64,000 nucleotides of DNA. Origin: AV69 sp963742315. Lineage in GTDB: Bacteria > Verrucomicrobiota > Verrucomicrobiia > Chthoniobacterales > UBA10450. Location of the stretch: the NCBI GenBank assembly GCA_963742315.1, contig CAVULE010000006.1, positions 1-64,000 on the forward strand, given 5' to 3'. Both the position numbers and the translations under genes were made by a program. Below the pieces are notes generated by a model. That model was given only the letters and a program-made list of their open reading frames with translations, had not been told where the DNA came from and ran no database searches. Below, piece by piece: positions 34,605 through 43,047 of the stretch; positions within the stretch are counted from its first letter, which is position 1, and each line of letters opens with the position of its first letter.

Positions 34605-35726
34605 ATGAATGCGGAGAGCGGATCGGCTGACACGCGTGCCCAAGTTGTCGCGCTGGCGCGAGAGCTTGGATTCGATCTTTGCCGTTTCGCGCGGGCTGAA
34701 ATGCCGGGGCACGCCGCGGAGTTTCGAGATTGGCTCGATCGTGGGGATGCCGGTGAAATGAATTACCTGGCGCGCAACTCGGAGCGGCGATGCGACCCGC
34801 GCGAGATATTGCCGGACGCGAAAACGGTGATCGTTCTCGCGCTCAATTATTTTCAGGGCGCGCACAAAACCCACCCTGTAGAGGCAGACGTGTCGCCTGC
34901 GGGCGTTGCCACCAAAAAGATTGCAGCCGGAACCGGTGTCACTACAGCAACAGGGCGAATTGCGCGTTATGCCCGGGGCGATGACTATCATAAACTGATC
35001 GAAAGGAAATTGGCCGTGATCGATCAATTTCTGCGCCAGCGCGACGGCAGACAAAAGTGTTATGTGGACACCGGGCCGATGCTGGAGCGCGATCACGCGG
35101 CGGCTGCCGGCATCGGCTGGCATGGCAAAAGCACGATGTTATTGAACCGCGAATTAGGGACCTGGTTCTTTCTCGCTGAAATTTTGACGACGCTGGAGTT
35201 TGCGCCGGACACGGCGAAAAAAAATTATTGCGGATGTTGCACGCGTTGCATCGATGCCTGCCCGACCGGCGCGCTTACTGCGCCGCACCAAATGGATGCG
35301 CGACGCTGCATTTCCTATCTGACCATCGAATTAAAGGGTCCGATTCCGACTGAATTGAGGCCGCTGATCGGCGATCGCATCTACGGTTGCGACGATTGCC
35401 TGGATGCCTGTCCCTGGAACCGTTTTGCCAAAGTCTCGCGCGAAACGGCATTCGCTATGCGGCCAGAGGTCGCAGCGATGAACTTGCGCGATTATCTAAG
35501 TCTTGATGACAACAAATTTCGCCGGCTTTTTCGCAACTCGCCTATCAAACGAACGAAACGGCGCGGGTTATTGCGAAACGTTTGCGTGGCGTTGGGGAAC
35601 GTCGGAACGATCGATGATTTGCCAGCTTTGGAACGGGCAGCGGCCGACGCGGAGCCACTAATTGCGGAGCACGCCCAATGGGCGATCGAGCGAGTTAAGG
35701 AGCGTGCGGTTGCAGCGAATTGCTGA
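34605..35726 (+). CDS. queG: Epoxyqueuosine reductase
   Basis: A 373-residue cobalamin-dependent iron-sulfur enzyme for the last step of queuosine synthesis in tRNA. It shows FDLCRFARAEMPGHAAEFRDWL, the substrate region ERRCDPREILPDAKTVIV, RYARGDDYHKLI, VDTGPMLERDHAAAAGIGWHGK, and two 4Fe-4S motifs CGCCTRCIDACPTGAL and CDDCLDACPWN. The C-terminal HEAT-like tail is present. Residues about 91-115 contain an insert before GRIARYARGDDYH; part of it comes from a short palindrome-like repeat (tgtagaggcagacgtgtcgc, from 34877). Confidence 0.95.
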   Translation: MNAESGSADTRAQVVALARELGFDLCRFARAEMPGHAAEFRDWLDRGDAGEMNYLARNSERRCDPREILPDAKTVIVLALNYFQGAHKTHPVEADVSPAGVATKKIAAGTGVTTATGRIARYARGDDYHKLIERKLAVIDQFLRQRDGRQKCYVDTGPMLERDHAAAAGIGWHGKSTMLLNRELGTWFFLAEILTTLEFAPDTAKKNYCGCCTRCIDACPTGALTAPHQMDARRCISYLTIELKGPIPTELRPLIGDRIYGCDDCLDACPWNRFAKVSRETAFAMRPEVAAMNLRDYLSLDDNKFRRLFRNSPIKRTKRRGLLRNVCVALGNVGTIDDLPALERAAADAEPLIAEHAQWAIERVKERAVAANC

Positions 35727-35788
35727 ATCTGTAATCATTAGCAACCGCATCTAAAGCCTGTGCGTCGTCTGAACGATTTAACCTCTAA

Positions 35789-37207
35789 ATGTCTAAGGAG
35801 AGTCTATTGCAGCCCGCAATGCACCAGCAGATAACCAGCCCGCCCGCCGCGAAAACCGACGCAGTAGCGCCTGCACCCGCCGTCGCCGCACCGCGTCGCC
35901 GGAAATCACGGCGGCGACGCTACATCCTGATCGGAATTGGCGCGTTGATTTTGCTTTGGATCGTCGGCGCGGTCATCGCAAGTAAGCGCGAGAAACCGAT
36001 TCCAGTGACAACGGAAAAGGCGGCGAAGCGAACGATCCTGCAGCTGGTTTCGGCGACCGGTAAAGTTCAACCGGAAACGGAAGTCAAAATTTCGCCGGAA
36101 GTGGCGGGCGAAATCATCGAGCTACCGGTGATTGATGGCGCGCACGTGAATAAGGATGACCTGCTGGTCAAGGTCAGACCGGATTCCTACAAAGCCTTGC
36201 TTGAGCAACAGGAGGCGGCGATCAGCTCGGCCAAAGCGACGAATCTTCAACAAAAGGCGACGATGATGAAGACGGAGCAGGACCTCAAACGTGCCGATGA
36301 CATGTACAGCAAGAAAACGATTTCGATCCAGGAGTACAACACCGCGCAGGCTGCTTACGATGTGGCCAAAAATACTTTCGAAAGCTCGCTCCATGAGATC
36401 GAACGAGCACAGGCCGGATCCAGTCAGGCTCGGGATCAACTTTCCAAAACCACGGTCTATTCACCAATCGATGGCACGGTAACGATCTTAAACAGCAAAC
36501 TTGGCGAGCGCATCGTCGCCACCAATCAGTTCGCCGGCACGGAAGTGATGCGCGTGGCCGATCTCGGCCATATGGAAGCGCGCGTTGATGTGAACGAGAA
36601 CGATGTCGTGAACGTGAAAGTCGGCGACAAGGCGAGTGTGAAGGTCGACGCTTATGGCGATCGTAAATTTCACGGTACCGTTTACCAGATCGCCAACACC
36701 GGCACGACGACGGGCGCGGGCACGCAGGAAGAAGTCACAAACTTCCAGGTTAAGATTCGAATCGACGATCACGATGTGCTGTTGAGACCAGGGCTGAGTT
36801 GCACGGCTGATATCGAGACCGACATGGTAAAGGACGTGGTGGCGGTGCCGATGCAGTCGGTAACGATCCGCACCGCCGACAGCAATTTGAGTCCGGAGGA
36901 GATCGAAAAGAAAAAGGAAAAAATCGCGCAACGCGATAAAGGCGACAACAGCGCTGAGCTCGTGAATGAGCGCCAGGAAAAAGCGACCCAGAAAGAGGAG
37001 CACGAAAAATTGGCAAAAGTTGTGTTTCTGAAAAAGGGTAGCAAGGCGCAGTCAATCAAAGTGACGACAGGAATCGCGGACGACACTTACATGGAGATAA
37101 AGAGCGGGGTTCAGCCGGGCGACGAAGTGATTTCGGGAAGTTACAGCGCGATCAGCCGGAAGTTGAAGGACGGCGCCAAAGTTACCTACGATAAAGAAGC
37201 CAAATAG
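35789..37207 (+). CDS. Periplasmic adaptor (membrane fusion) subunit of a MacAB-type exporter
   Basis: A 472-residue membrane-fusion protein. A Pro/Ala-rich cytoplasmic start and a basic stretch precede one transmembrane helix (YILIGIGALILLWIVGAVIA, about 46-66). Then come the lipoyl-like half (VSATGKVQPETEVKISPEVAGE), an alpha-hairpin coiled coil (about 135-215), the second lipoyl half (TTVYSPIDGTVTIL) and beta-barrel domains (VADLGHMEARVDVNENDVV). A charged helical insert (about 370-415: KKKEKIAQRDKGD, KATQKEEHEKLAK) within the membrane-proximal part is unusual. It is first in a four-gene exporter operon. Confidence 0.88.
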   Translation: MSKESLLQPAMHQQITSPPAAKTDAVAPAPAVAAPRRRKSRRRRYILIGIGALILLWIVGAVIASKREKPIPVTTEKAAKRTILQLVSATGKVQPETEVKISPEVAGEIIELPVIDGAHVNKDDLLVKVRPDSYKALLEQQEAAISSAKATNLQQKATMMKTEQDLKRADDMYSKKTISIQEYNTAQAAYDVAKNTFESSLHEIERAQAGSSQARDQLSKTTVYSPIDGTVTILNSKLGERIVATNQFAGTEVMRVADLGHMEARVDVNENDVVNVKVGDKASVKVDAYGDRKFHGTVYQIANTGTTTGAGTQEEVTNFQVKIRIDDHDVLLRPGLSCTADIETDMVKDVVAVPMQSVTIRTADSNLSPEEIEKKKEKIAQRDKGDNSAELVNERQEKATQKEEHEKLAKVVFLKKGSKAQSIKVTTGIADDTYMEIKSGVQPGDEVISGSYSAISRKLKDGAKVTYDKEAK

Positions 37208-37209
37208 TG

Positions 37210-37273
37210 TTCACGGTTCAGAGAACAGGGTTCAGTCCGAACTTTCGAAACCTGGACCCTGAAACCTGAACTC
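37210..37273. repeat. Inverted repeat (GGTTCAG family) between adaptor and ATPase genes
   Basis: Left arm ggttcagagaacagggttca and right arm ctggaccctgaaacctgaac are imperfect inverted copies. The element fills the whole 67-base gap ahead of the ATPase start codon. Confidence 0.55.
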
Positions 37274-37274
37274 G

Positions 37275-38024
37275 ATGAGCCAAAACTCCACGCGTCCAGT
37301 TGGGCCACTGGTCATCGACATTGAAAACATCACGAAGGATTACGTGATGGGTGAAGAGACCGTGCGCGCGTTGCGCGGAGTGTCATTGCAGATTCATAGG
37401 AACGAATACATCGCCATCATGGGCCCGAGCGGCAGCGGAAAGTCGACGCTCATGAACATGCTTGGTTGTCTCGATACCCCGACTTCCGGGCGGTATGAAT
37501 TCAATGGGAAAAACGTCGCGGAAATGAACGATGACGACCTGGCCGCGATTCGAAATCGCGAAATCGGTTTTGTTTTCCAAACGTTCAATCTCCTCCCGCG
37601 CTCGACCAGCTTGCGCAATGTCGAGTTGCCGCTGATTTACGCCGGGATCGATCCAGACACGCGCGAGGAAATGGCGGCCCATGTCTTGCACGAAGTTGGC
37701 TTGGGCGATCGGATGAATCATAAACCAAATGAACTGTCCGGTGGTCAACGCCAGCGCGTTGCGGTCGCTCGCGCCCTTGTCAACAGGCCTTCCATCATTT
37801 TGGCGGATGAGCCGACCGGAAACCTGGATTCGAAAACAGGCGAAGAAATTATGGCGCTGTTTGAAAATTTGTATCAACGCGGGAACACCATCATCCTCGT
37901 CACGCACGAGCGCGACATCGCGACGCATGCGCGGCGCACCGTGCATTTACGAGACGGTTTAATCGAAACCGACCATGCCGGATTTATTCCGGAACTCGAC
38001 CTCGTCGCGCTGGATCGACCATGA
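37275..38024 (+). CDS. ABC transporter ATP-binding protein (MacB/LolD type)
   Basis: A 249-residue ATPase with Walker A GPSGSGKSTLMNMLGCLD, Q-loop FVFQTFNLLPRSTSLRNVELP, signature LSGGQRQRVAVARALVNRP, Walker B IILADEPTGNLDS and switch His in LVTHERDIATHARR. The LPRST and GNLDSKTG segments place it in the MacB/LolD family. It pairs with two permeases downstream and the adaptor upstream to form an envelope-spanning export machine. Confidence 0.95.
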   Translation: MSQNSTRPVGPLVIDIENITKDYVMGEETVRALRGVSLQIHRNEYIAIMGPSGSGKSTLMNMLGCLDTPTSGRYEFNGKNVAEMNDDDLAAIRNREIGFVFQTFNLLPRSTSLRNVELPLIYAGIDPDTREEMAAHVLHEVGLGDRMNHKPNELSGGQRQRVAVARALVNRPSIILADEPTGNLDSKTGEEIMALFENLYQRGNTIILVTHERDIATHARRTVHLRDGLIETDHAGFIPELDLVALDRP

Positions 38025-38082
38025 CTAATCGCGACGGCATTCTGATTCCGGAGAGCGCGGGCCATCAGCCTGTTGGCGGCAT

Positions 38083-38195
38083 TGGAACACAGACTTTCAG
38101 TCTGTGCGCCCAGTGGAGTTGCACTCCGCTGAATAAATGTCCCAGAATCAGCGAACAGAATGTCCGCTGGGCGCACAAGGCCCAGCCCTGTGGTC
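38083..38195. repeat. Dispersed composite hairpin element, copy 2
   Basis: It contains ggaacacagactttcagtct, gtggagttgcactccgc and gcgaacagaatgtccgctgg, ending at the cctgtggtcc module. These are the modules of 8425-8532 in reverse order. It occupies most of the gap between the ATPase gene and the first permease and ends 6 bases before the permease start codon. Confidence 0.75.
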
Positions 38196-38201
38196 CGTGA
38201 T

Positions 38202-39452
38202 ATGAAACGTTTTCTCTACGAGCTAAGCGAGAGCTGGAAAATTGCAGCATCGCAGATGCGCTCAAATTTGACGCGCTCCACCCTGACTGCGCTTGGCGTA
38301 ATTATTGGCATCGTTGCCGTCACCTTGATGGGGACCGCGATTGGTGGCATCCAGGTCGGCTTCGACAAAAGCATGTCGATCTTCGGCGATGACGTTCTTT
38401 ACGTAGGGCAATGGCCGTGGCGGAAAGTCGATGATTGGTGGAACTATCGCGATCGCAAAAAAATGAAAACGGAATACGCAGATGCACTTAATCGCATGAT
38501 CGCGATGACACCAAATTCCAACCTGATGATCGCCATTCCGACATCCAGTGTTATTCGCAGCGTCAAATATGCGGACAGCGAAGTAGGTAACGTTTTGGTC
38601 CGTGGGACGGTGTCAGATTACATTATTACGTCGACGTTTGATTTCAAAGAAGGTCGTTTTTTCAACGACTTGGAATCGCGCGCTGGCGCCAACGTTTGCG
38701 TGGTCGGCTATGATGTGGCCGATGCGCTGTTTCCGTCAGCGAGTCCGATCGACAAATCGGTTCTGATTAACGGGCAACCATTCAAAATAGTCGGCGTGAT
38801 TGCACGGCAAGGCTCGTTCCTTGGTCTGTTCAGTCTCGATTCCATTGTGGTGATGCCCCTGCCTGCGTTTCAGAAATATTTCACCGCTAAAAGTGAGGCG
38901 GACATTCTCGTGAAAGTGAAGGACAAGACAAAACTAGCGGAGGCCAAAGATGAGCTGGAAGGTTTAATGCGACGGGTCCGCGGCTTACCTCCTGAGAAAA
39001 ACGACGATTTCAGCATTAACGAACAGCAGGCGTTAAAGAGCACACTTGATCCGATTAAGAACTCCATCGCCATAGCAGGGCTTTTCATCACCGGCCTTTC
39101 GCTTTTTGTCGGTGCCATCGGCATCATGAATATCACTTTCGTTAGCGTGAAAGAGCGGACGAAAGAAATCGGGACGCGAAAAGCGCTCGGGGCGCGCCGG
39201 CGCACCATTCTCCTTCAATTCCTGATCGAATCGACTGCGCTCTGTTTGTTGGGTGGAATAATTGGACTGAGCTTTGCCTTTGCCATGTGCTATCTGATCG
39301 GCGTCGCCTTTCCATCCTTTCCCATTCAATTTTCAACCGGATTGGTGGCCATCAGCATGGTTGTGTCGGTGTTGACGGGATTGATCTCGGGGTTCGCACC
39401 CGCATGGACGGCATCGAGGCTCGATCCGGTTACGGCCCTTCGCTATGAATAG
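38202..39452 (+). CDS. ABC transporter permease, MacB/FtsX type (first of two)
   Basis: A 416-residue permease with the MacB topology: helix 1 (about 24-48, TALGVIIGIVAVTLMGTAIGG), a large periplasmic MacB-PCD domain (about 50-275), and three C-terminal helices (from about 290) with the FtsX-type cytoplasmic loop VKERTKEIGTRKALGARRR. ATG 38202 was chosen because the 14 codons before it (from 38160) are derived from the repeat element. It should form a heterodimer with the second permease. Confidence 0.92.
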   Translation: MKRFLYELSESWKIAASQMRSNLTRSTLTALGVIIGIVAVTLMGTAIGGIQVGFDKSMSIFGDDVLYVGQWPWRKVDDWWNYRDRKKMKTEYADALNRMIAMTPNSNLMIAIPTSSVIRSVKYADSEVGNVLVRGTVSDYIITSTFDFKEGRFFNDLESRAGANVCVVGYDVADALFPSASPIDKSVLINGQPFKIVGVIARQGSFLGLFSLDSIVVMPLPAFQKYFTAKSEADILVKVKDKTKLAEAKDELEGLMRRVRGLPPEKNDDFSINEQQALKSTLDPIKNSIAIAGLFITGLSLFVGAIGIMNITFVSVKERTKEIGTRKALGARRRTILLQFLIESTALCLLGGIIGLSFAFAMCYLIGVAFPSFPIQFSTGLVAISMVVSVLTGLISGFAPAWTASRLDPVTALRYE

Positions 39453-39519
39453 TGGAGTAATGGAGTCCTGGAGTAGTGCAGCAATGCTGGCAACAATACT
39501 CCATCACTCCCCCACTCCA
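39453..39519. repeat. TGGAGT inverted repeat between permease genes
   Basis: The sequence tggagtaatggagtcctgga at the left is complementary to actccatcactcccccactc at the right, giving a long imperfect hairpin. It fills the gap between the two permease genes, as palindromes do in the other gaps of this operon. Confidence 0.6.
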
Positions 39520-39529
39520 ATTCTGAGTC

Positions 39530-40774
39530 ATGCGATTTAAAGACATCATAGCGATGGCGCTCAGTTCGCTAGGGGCGAATAAATTGCGCGCGGCCCTAAC
39601 GATGATTGGCATCACCATTGGCGTGTTCTCGATCATTCTGGTCATGACCGCAATCGGCGCGTTGCAGAGTTCAATCGAAAGCGGAATCAGTTTTCTTGGA
39701 TCGAATGTCTTTCAGTTCGCGAAATACCCGGTGAACATCGACGCCGGCGGTGCCAACGTGAAGAAAAAATACCAGAACCGCCGCAACATCTCCTACCAGC
39801 AGGCGCAGCGTTATTACGAATTGATGCAGGGAAATGCGTCGGAGATTTGCCTGAAGTGCTTCGGACGCGACTTGAAAGGCCAGGCCGTTTATAACGGGGT
39901 TAAGACACCGCCAAGTCTCACGGTTGTCGGAACGAATCGAGGTTTTCTTACCGCCAATGCGTTCACCCTCGGTTATGGCCGCAACCTTAACGAGGAAGAC
40001 GTGGCCCTTGCCCGCAACGTCGCCGTCATCGGCAAGGGCATCGAGAAGCGTTTGTTTCCCCACGAGTCGCCCATCGGCAAGGTGATCCGCATGAGCGGGC
40101 ACACTTATAGCGTTGTTGGTGTCCTCGCGGAAAAGGGCACCTCCTTTGGGGAAAGCCAGGACGATTTCTTTCTCATGCCGATCACCCGGTTTTTTGAGAA
40201 TTACGGCGCAGCCAACCGGACGGTGAACATCGCGACGCAGCCGCTTTCTACGGAGCTGTACAACCGGACTTTGGATAAAGGAATCAGCGCGATGCGGATC
40301 GCCCGCGGCCTAAAGGCAGATCAGGAAAACGATTTCGAGATCTACACCAACGACTCGCTCAAAAGCGCTTTTCTCAATGTTGCCGGCGTGGTCAGCATCG
40401 GCGCGTTCGTGATCAGTTTTATCGCTTTGGTAGCTGCCGGTATTGGCATCATGAACATCATGCTGGTGAGCGTGACCGAACGCACGAAGGAGATTGGCGT
40501 TCGCAAATCGATCGGTGCACGCAGTGGCGATATCCTCCGGCAATTCCTCGCTGAGGCGGTCTTCATTTCCGAGGCCGGTGGAATTCTTGGCATTATTCTG
40601 GGTGTGGTCGGGGGCGATTTGCTCGCGCTTTGGCTCAAAGTGGATGTGATCTTCCCCTATGGGTGGGCAATCGCCGGGCTGATTGTCTGTTCCGCCATCG
40701 GGATCGGATTCGGGTTTTACCCCGCCTATCGTGCAGCCGCACTCGACCCCATCGAGGCCTTGCGCTACGAATAA
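39530..40774 (+). CDS. ABC transporter permease, MacB/FtsX type (second of two)
   Basis: A 414-residue permease with the same layout as its neighbour: helix 1 (about 20-45, ALTMIGITIGVFSIILVMTAIG), a periplasmic domain, and three C-terminal helices around VTERTKEIGVRKSIGARSGD. Both end in a similar RAAALDPIEALRYE-type tail, so they are paralogues from a duplication. Canonical MacB is one chain fusing ATPase and permease and working as a homodimer; here the ATPase and two different permeases are separate. Substrate unknown. Confidence 0.92.
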   Translation: MRFKDIIAMALSSLGANKLRAALTMIGITIGVFSIILVMTAIGALQSSIESGISFLGSNVFQFAKYPVNIDAGGANVKKKYQNRRNISYQQAQRYYELMQGNASEICLKCFGRDLKGQAVYNGVKTPPSLTVVGTNRGFLTANAFTLGYGRNLNEEDVALARNVAVIGKGIEKRLFPHESPIGKVIRMSGHTYSVVGVLAEKGTSFGESQDDFFLMPITRFFENYGAANRTVNIATQPLSTELYNRTLDKGISAMRIARGLKADQENDFEIYTNDSLKSAFLNVAGVVSIGAFVISFIALVAAGIGIMNIMLVSVTERTKEIGVRKSIGARSGDILRQFLAEAVFISEAGGILGIILGVVGGDLLALWLKVDVIFPYGWAIAGLIVCSAIGIGFGFYPAYRAAALDPIEALRYE

Positions 40775-40868
40775 GTCGAGCGTCGACAGCGCCGTTTAGA
40801 TCCTAGCGGGCACGCAACTTGCGCCCCTAAGTCTAACATGCGCTCTGTTCTCGCTCGCCCAAGCTCCT

Positions 40869-42887
40869 GTGCCTTCATCGCCTGTCAAAACCCCGGAACG
40901 TAACGTTCTTCTGATCGAAGAATACGACGCGCTTTCTGTCGCGATCCAGTCGGCGCTAACGAAATTCGCGCCGCATCATCGCTTTCATACGGTCCGATCC
41001 CTGGCGGAAGCGCGGCGGGCCGCCCTCGAACAAAAACCCGAACTCATCATTCTCGACTTCGATCCGCCACATTCGGGCGCGATCGCATTCTTCGGCGAAA
41101 TGTGGGGTGTTTTGCCCGAGACACGTGTCTTGCTCATCGCGGCCGGGATTACGCCTGAACTCACGGCGGAACGGGGAGCTAATGGCGCGTTGCAATTTCT
41201 CGAAAAACCATTCGAGCTGGTGGAATTCGGCGCTGCCGTGCAAGCGCTTCTTGGCCCTTGGATGGAAACAGGAATCTCTCGTGGGACATTGCGCGATCTC
41301 GCGCTCGACGATGTTGCTCTTCTGGCCCTCTCCTCTCCGCGCAATGTTGTGATCGAGGTGCGGGCGGACGAAGGCCGCACTGGTGAATTGCACGTGCGAA
41401 ATAGTCAGATCACGCACGCCCGCACCACCGACGCTGAAGGAAAGCGTGCGCTCGTAGAAATGCTGACCTGGAATAATCCGCATTTTATCGAGAATATCGC
41501 TTCGGAATCGGCGCCTCGAACAATTCACGATTCCTGGGCGGCAACGCTGATCGAAGCGTTGCGCGAAGCGAAGAAACCGAAACATGGCCGACCTGTCCCA
41601 GCGGAACCGAAGGTGCCAGTCCAACCGGCTGTCGCACCAACCAAAACAGGTCCGAAGATCCTGATCATCGACGACACCGAGATGCTTTTGATTTTTGTGG
41701 AAGACTCACTTGCGCTTGCCGATCCGACGCTGCAAATGACCACCGCGCTCACCGGTCTGCAGGGCGTAAAAGAAGCCGCCCGCATTATACCCGATCTGGT
41801 TCTGGTCGATTACGTCCTTCCCGACATCAAAGGCGATGAAGTTTGTCGTCGCATCGGAAGAAATGACAGCACTGCGCTCGTGCCAATTATCATGATGTCG
41901 GGTCACGTGCACGAAATGATGGCGGTGGCGGGGAAGTTGCCAAACGTGGTGGCAGCAATTCCCAAACCTTTCATATCCGACGCGCTGGTCGGGCTGGTGC
42001 AGCAAACATTGAAGAAAGGCCCATTGCGCGAAAAACCGACTTTCCCCAGCGAAACAGAAATCGCGCGCGCCAAAGGCGCGGGCTTCGCCATATCGAAGAC
42101 ACCGATCGTGCCTCAGCCGGAGGAAAAATCGCCGCCGACTGAATCCAGGCGCGACGCGCCGGCACTTCCGGTTAGGAGAACCGAAATCGGCGCAGTCTCT
42201 GCGACGCCGGCCGTTAACGCGCGTGCGCAGGAGATCGCCCCTCCGCGGCCCATCGCGCGACCACCTGTTCCGATTCCAAGAACAGCGCCGCCGCAAAAGC
42301 TTCAGTCAGTCGCGCCTCGTCTTGGGCCGAACGAAGTGTTGCTTGATCTGCCACTCGATGTCGTCGCCATGCAAGTTAACGCTGCCTTTCAGATCGGTGC
42401 GATTCGCGCGCGGCCTGCCTCGTTAACGGTCGCGATTGAAATTCCTGCTCTCACTGCCACGGCGGCGTTGCCTTTGAAAACGGGTTTTCATTTGGGCCCG
42501 ATTGATCTCGATGCCACCGGTTGCATTTCTATTGTCCGCCTGATTCCTACTTCGCAGCCGTTTCGTCCAGTCCAGACACGCAGCGCGTTTGAGATTGATG
42601 GCGTCACAGTCGTTCCAGCAAACGAGCGCGAGCGGCTACAACTTATGTCAATTGCAGGTTCACGCATGACGATGCAGTTATTTGCGCCGCTCGAGCTAAT
42701 TTCAGTCGAGTTGGCTCCGAATTTGGAAATCAGGCAACTAGTCCTGCGTTGCCGAGGCAACGCGGTGCGCGTTTCATTGAATTCGCAAAGCTCCCCTGCG
42801 CAGAGCGGCGCAAGTTTCGAAGCGACGAGGGTGCAACTCGACCAATCGCGCCGAATCGACGAGCTCACCCTAACACCCATCGCTTAA
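40869..42887 (+). CDS. Two-receiver regulator with a PATAN/DUF4388-like domain
   Basis: A 672-residue protein starting GTG 40869. Receiver 1 (about 12-130) has VLLIEEYD and Asp 63 in LIILDFDPP. A DUF4388/PATAN-like domain follows (about 138-235: GTLRDLALDDVALLAL, GELHVRNSQITHART). After a Pro-rich linker comes receiver 2 (about 262-385: ILIIDDTE, Asp 314 in LVLVDYVLP, IPKPF). A long Pro/Ala-rich region (about 390-485) leads to a C-terminal domain of unknown family (about 490-672). There is no DNA-binding domain or kinase core, so it may act by protein interaction, as PATAN regulators of motility or secretion do. The kinase partner is unknown. Confidence 0.78.
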   Translation: MPSSPVKTPERNVLLIEEYDALSVAIQSALTKFAPHHRFHTVRSLAEARRAALEQKPELIILDFDPPHSGAIAFFGEMWGVLPETRVLLIAAGITPELTAERGANGALQFLEKPFELVEFGAAVQALLGPWMETGISRGTLRDLALDDVALLALSSPRNVVIEVRADEGRTGELHVRNSQITHARTTDAEGKRALVEMLTWNNPHFIENIASESAPRTIHDSWAATLIEALREAKKPKHGRPVPAEPKVPVQPAVAPTKTGPKILIIDDTEMLLIFVEDSLALADPTLQMTTALTGLQGVKEAARIIPDLVLVDYVLPDIKGDEVCRRIGRNDSTALVPIIMMSGHVHEMMAVAGKLPNVVAAIPKPFISDALVGLVQQTLKKGPLREKPTFPSETEIARAKGAGFAISKTPIVPQPEEKSPPTESRRDAPALPVRRTEIGAVSATPAVNARAQEIAPPRPIARPPVPIPRTAPPQKLQSVAPRLGPNEVLLDLPLDVVAMQVNAAFQIGAIRARPASLTVAIEIPALTATAALPLKTGFHLGPIDLDATGCISIVRLIPTSQPFRPVQTRSAFEIDGVTVVPANERERLQLMSIAGSRMTMQLFAPLELISVELAPNLEIRQLVLRCRGNAVRVSLNSQSSPAQSGASFEATRVQLDQSRRIDELTLTPIA

Positions 42888-42900
42888 CCACCCATCGCAG

Positions 42901-42944
42901 CACAGCCATCCTGGCTGTGGGGCCAACGGGCACCTTGCCCGTTG
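42901..42944. repeat. Pair of short hairpins after the PATAN regulator
   Basis: cacagccatcctggctgtg (42901-42919) and caacgggcaccttgcccgt (42924-42942, closing with tg) are perfect small hairpins side by side. The rest of the gap to purB has no gene. Confidence 0.6.
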
Positions 42945-43047
42945 CTTTGACGCCTGCGATGAAACCCCATGGTCCAAATGATTTTCAATCAACAAATCGC
43001 GAAATATCGTCGTGAATATTTTAACCTTTGCGAATCGTCGGTGTCGC

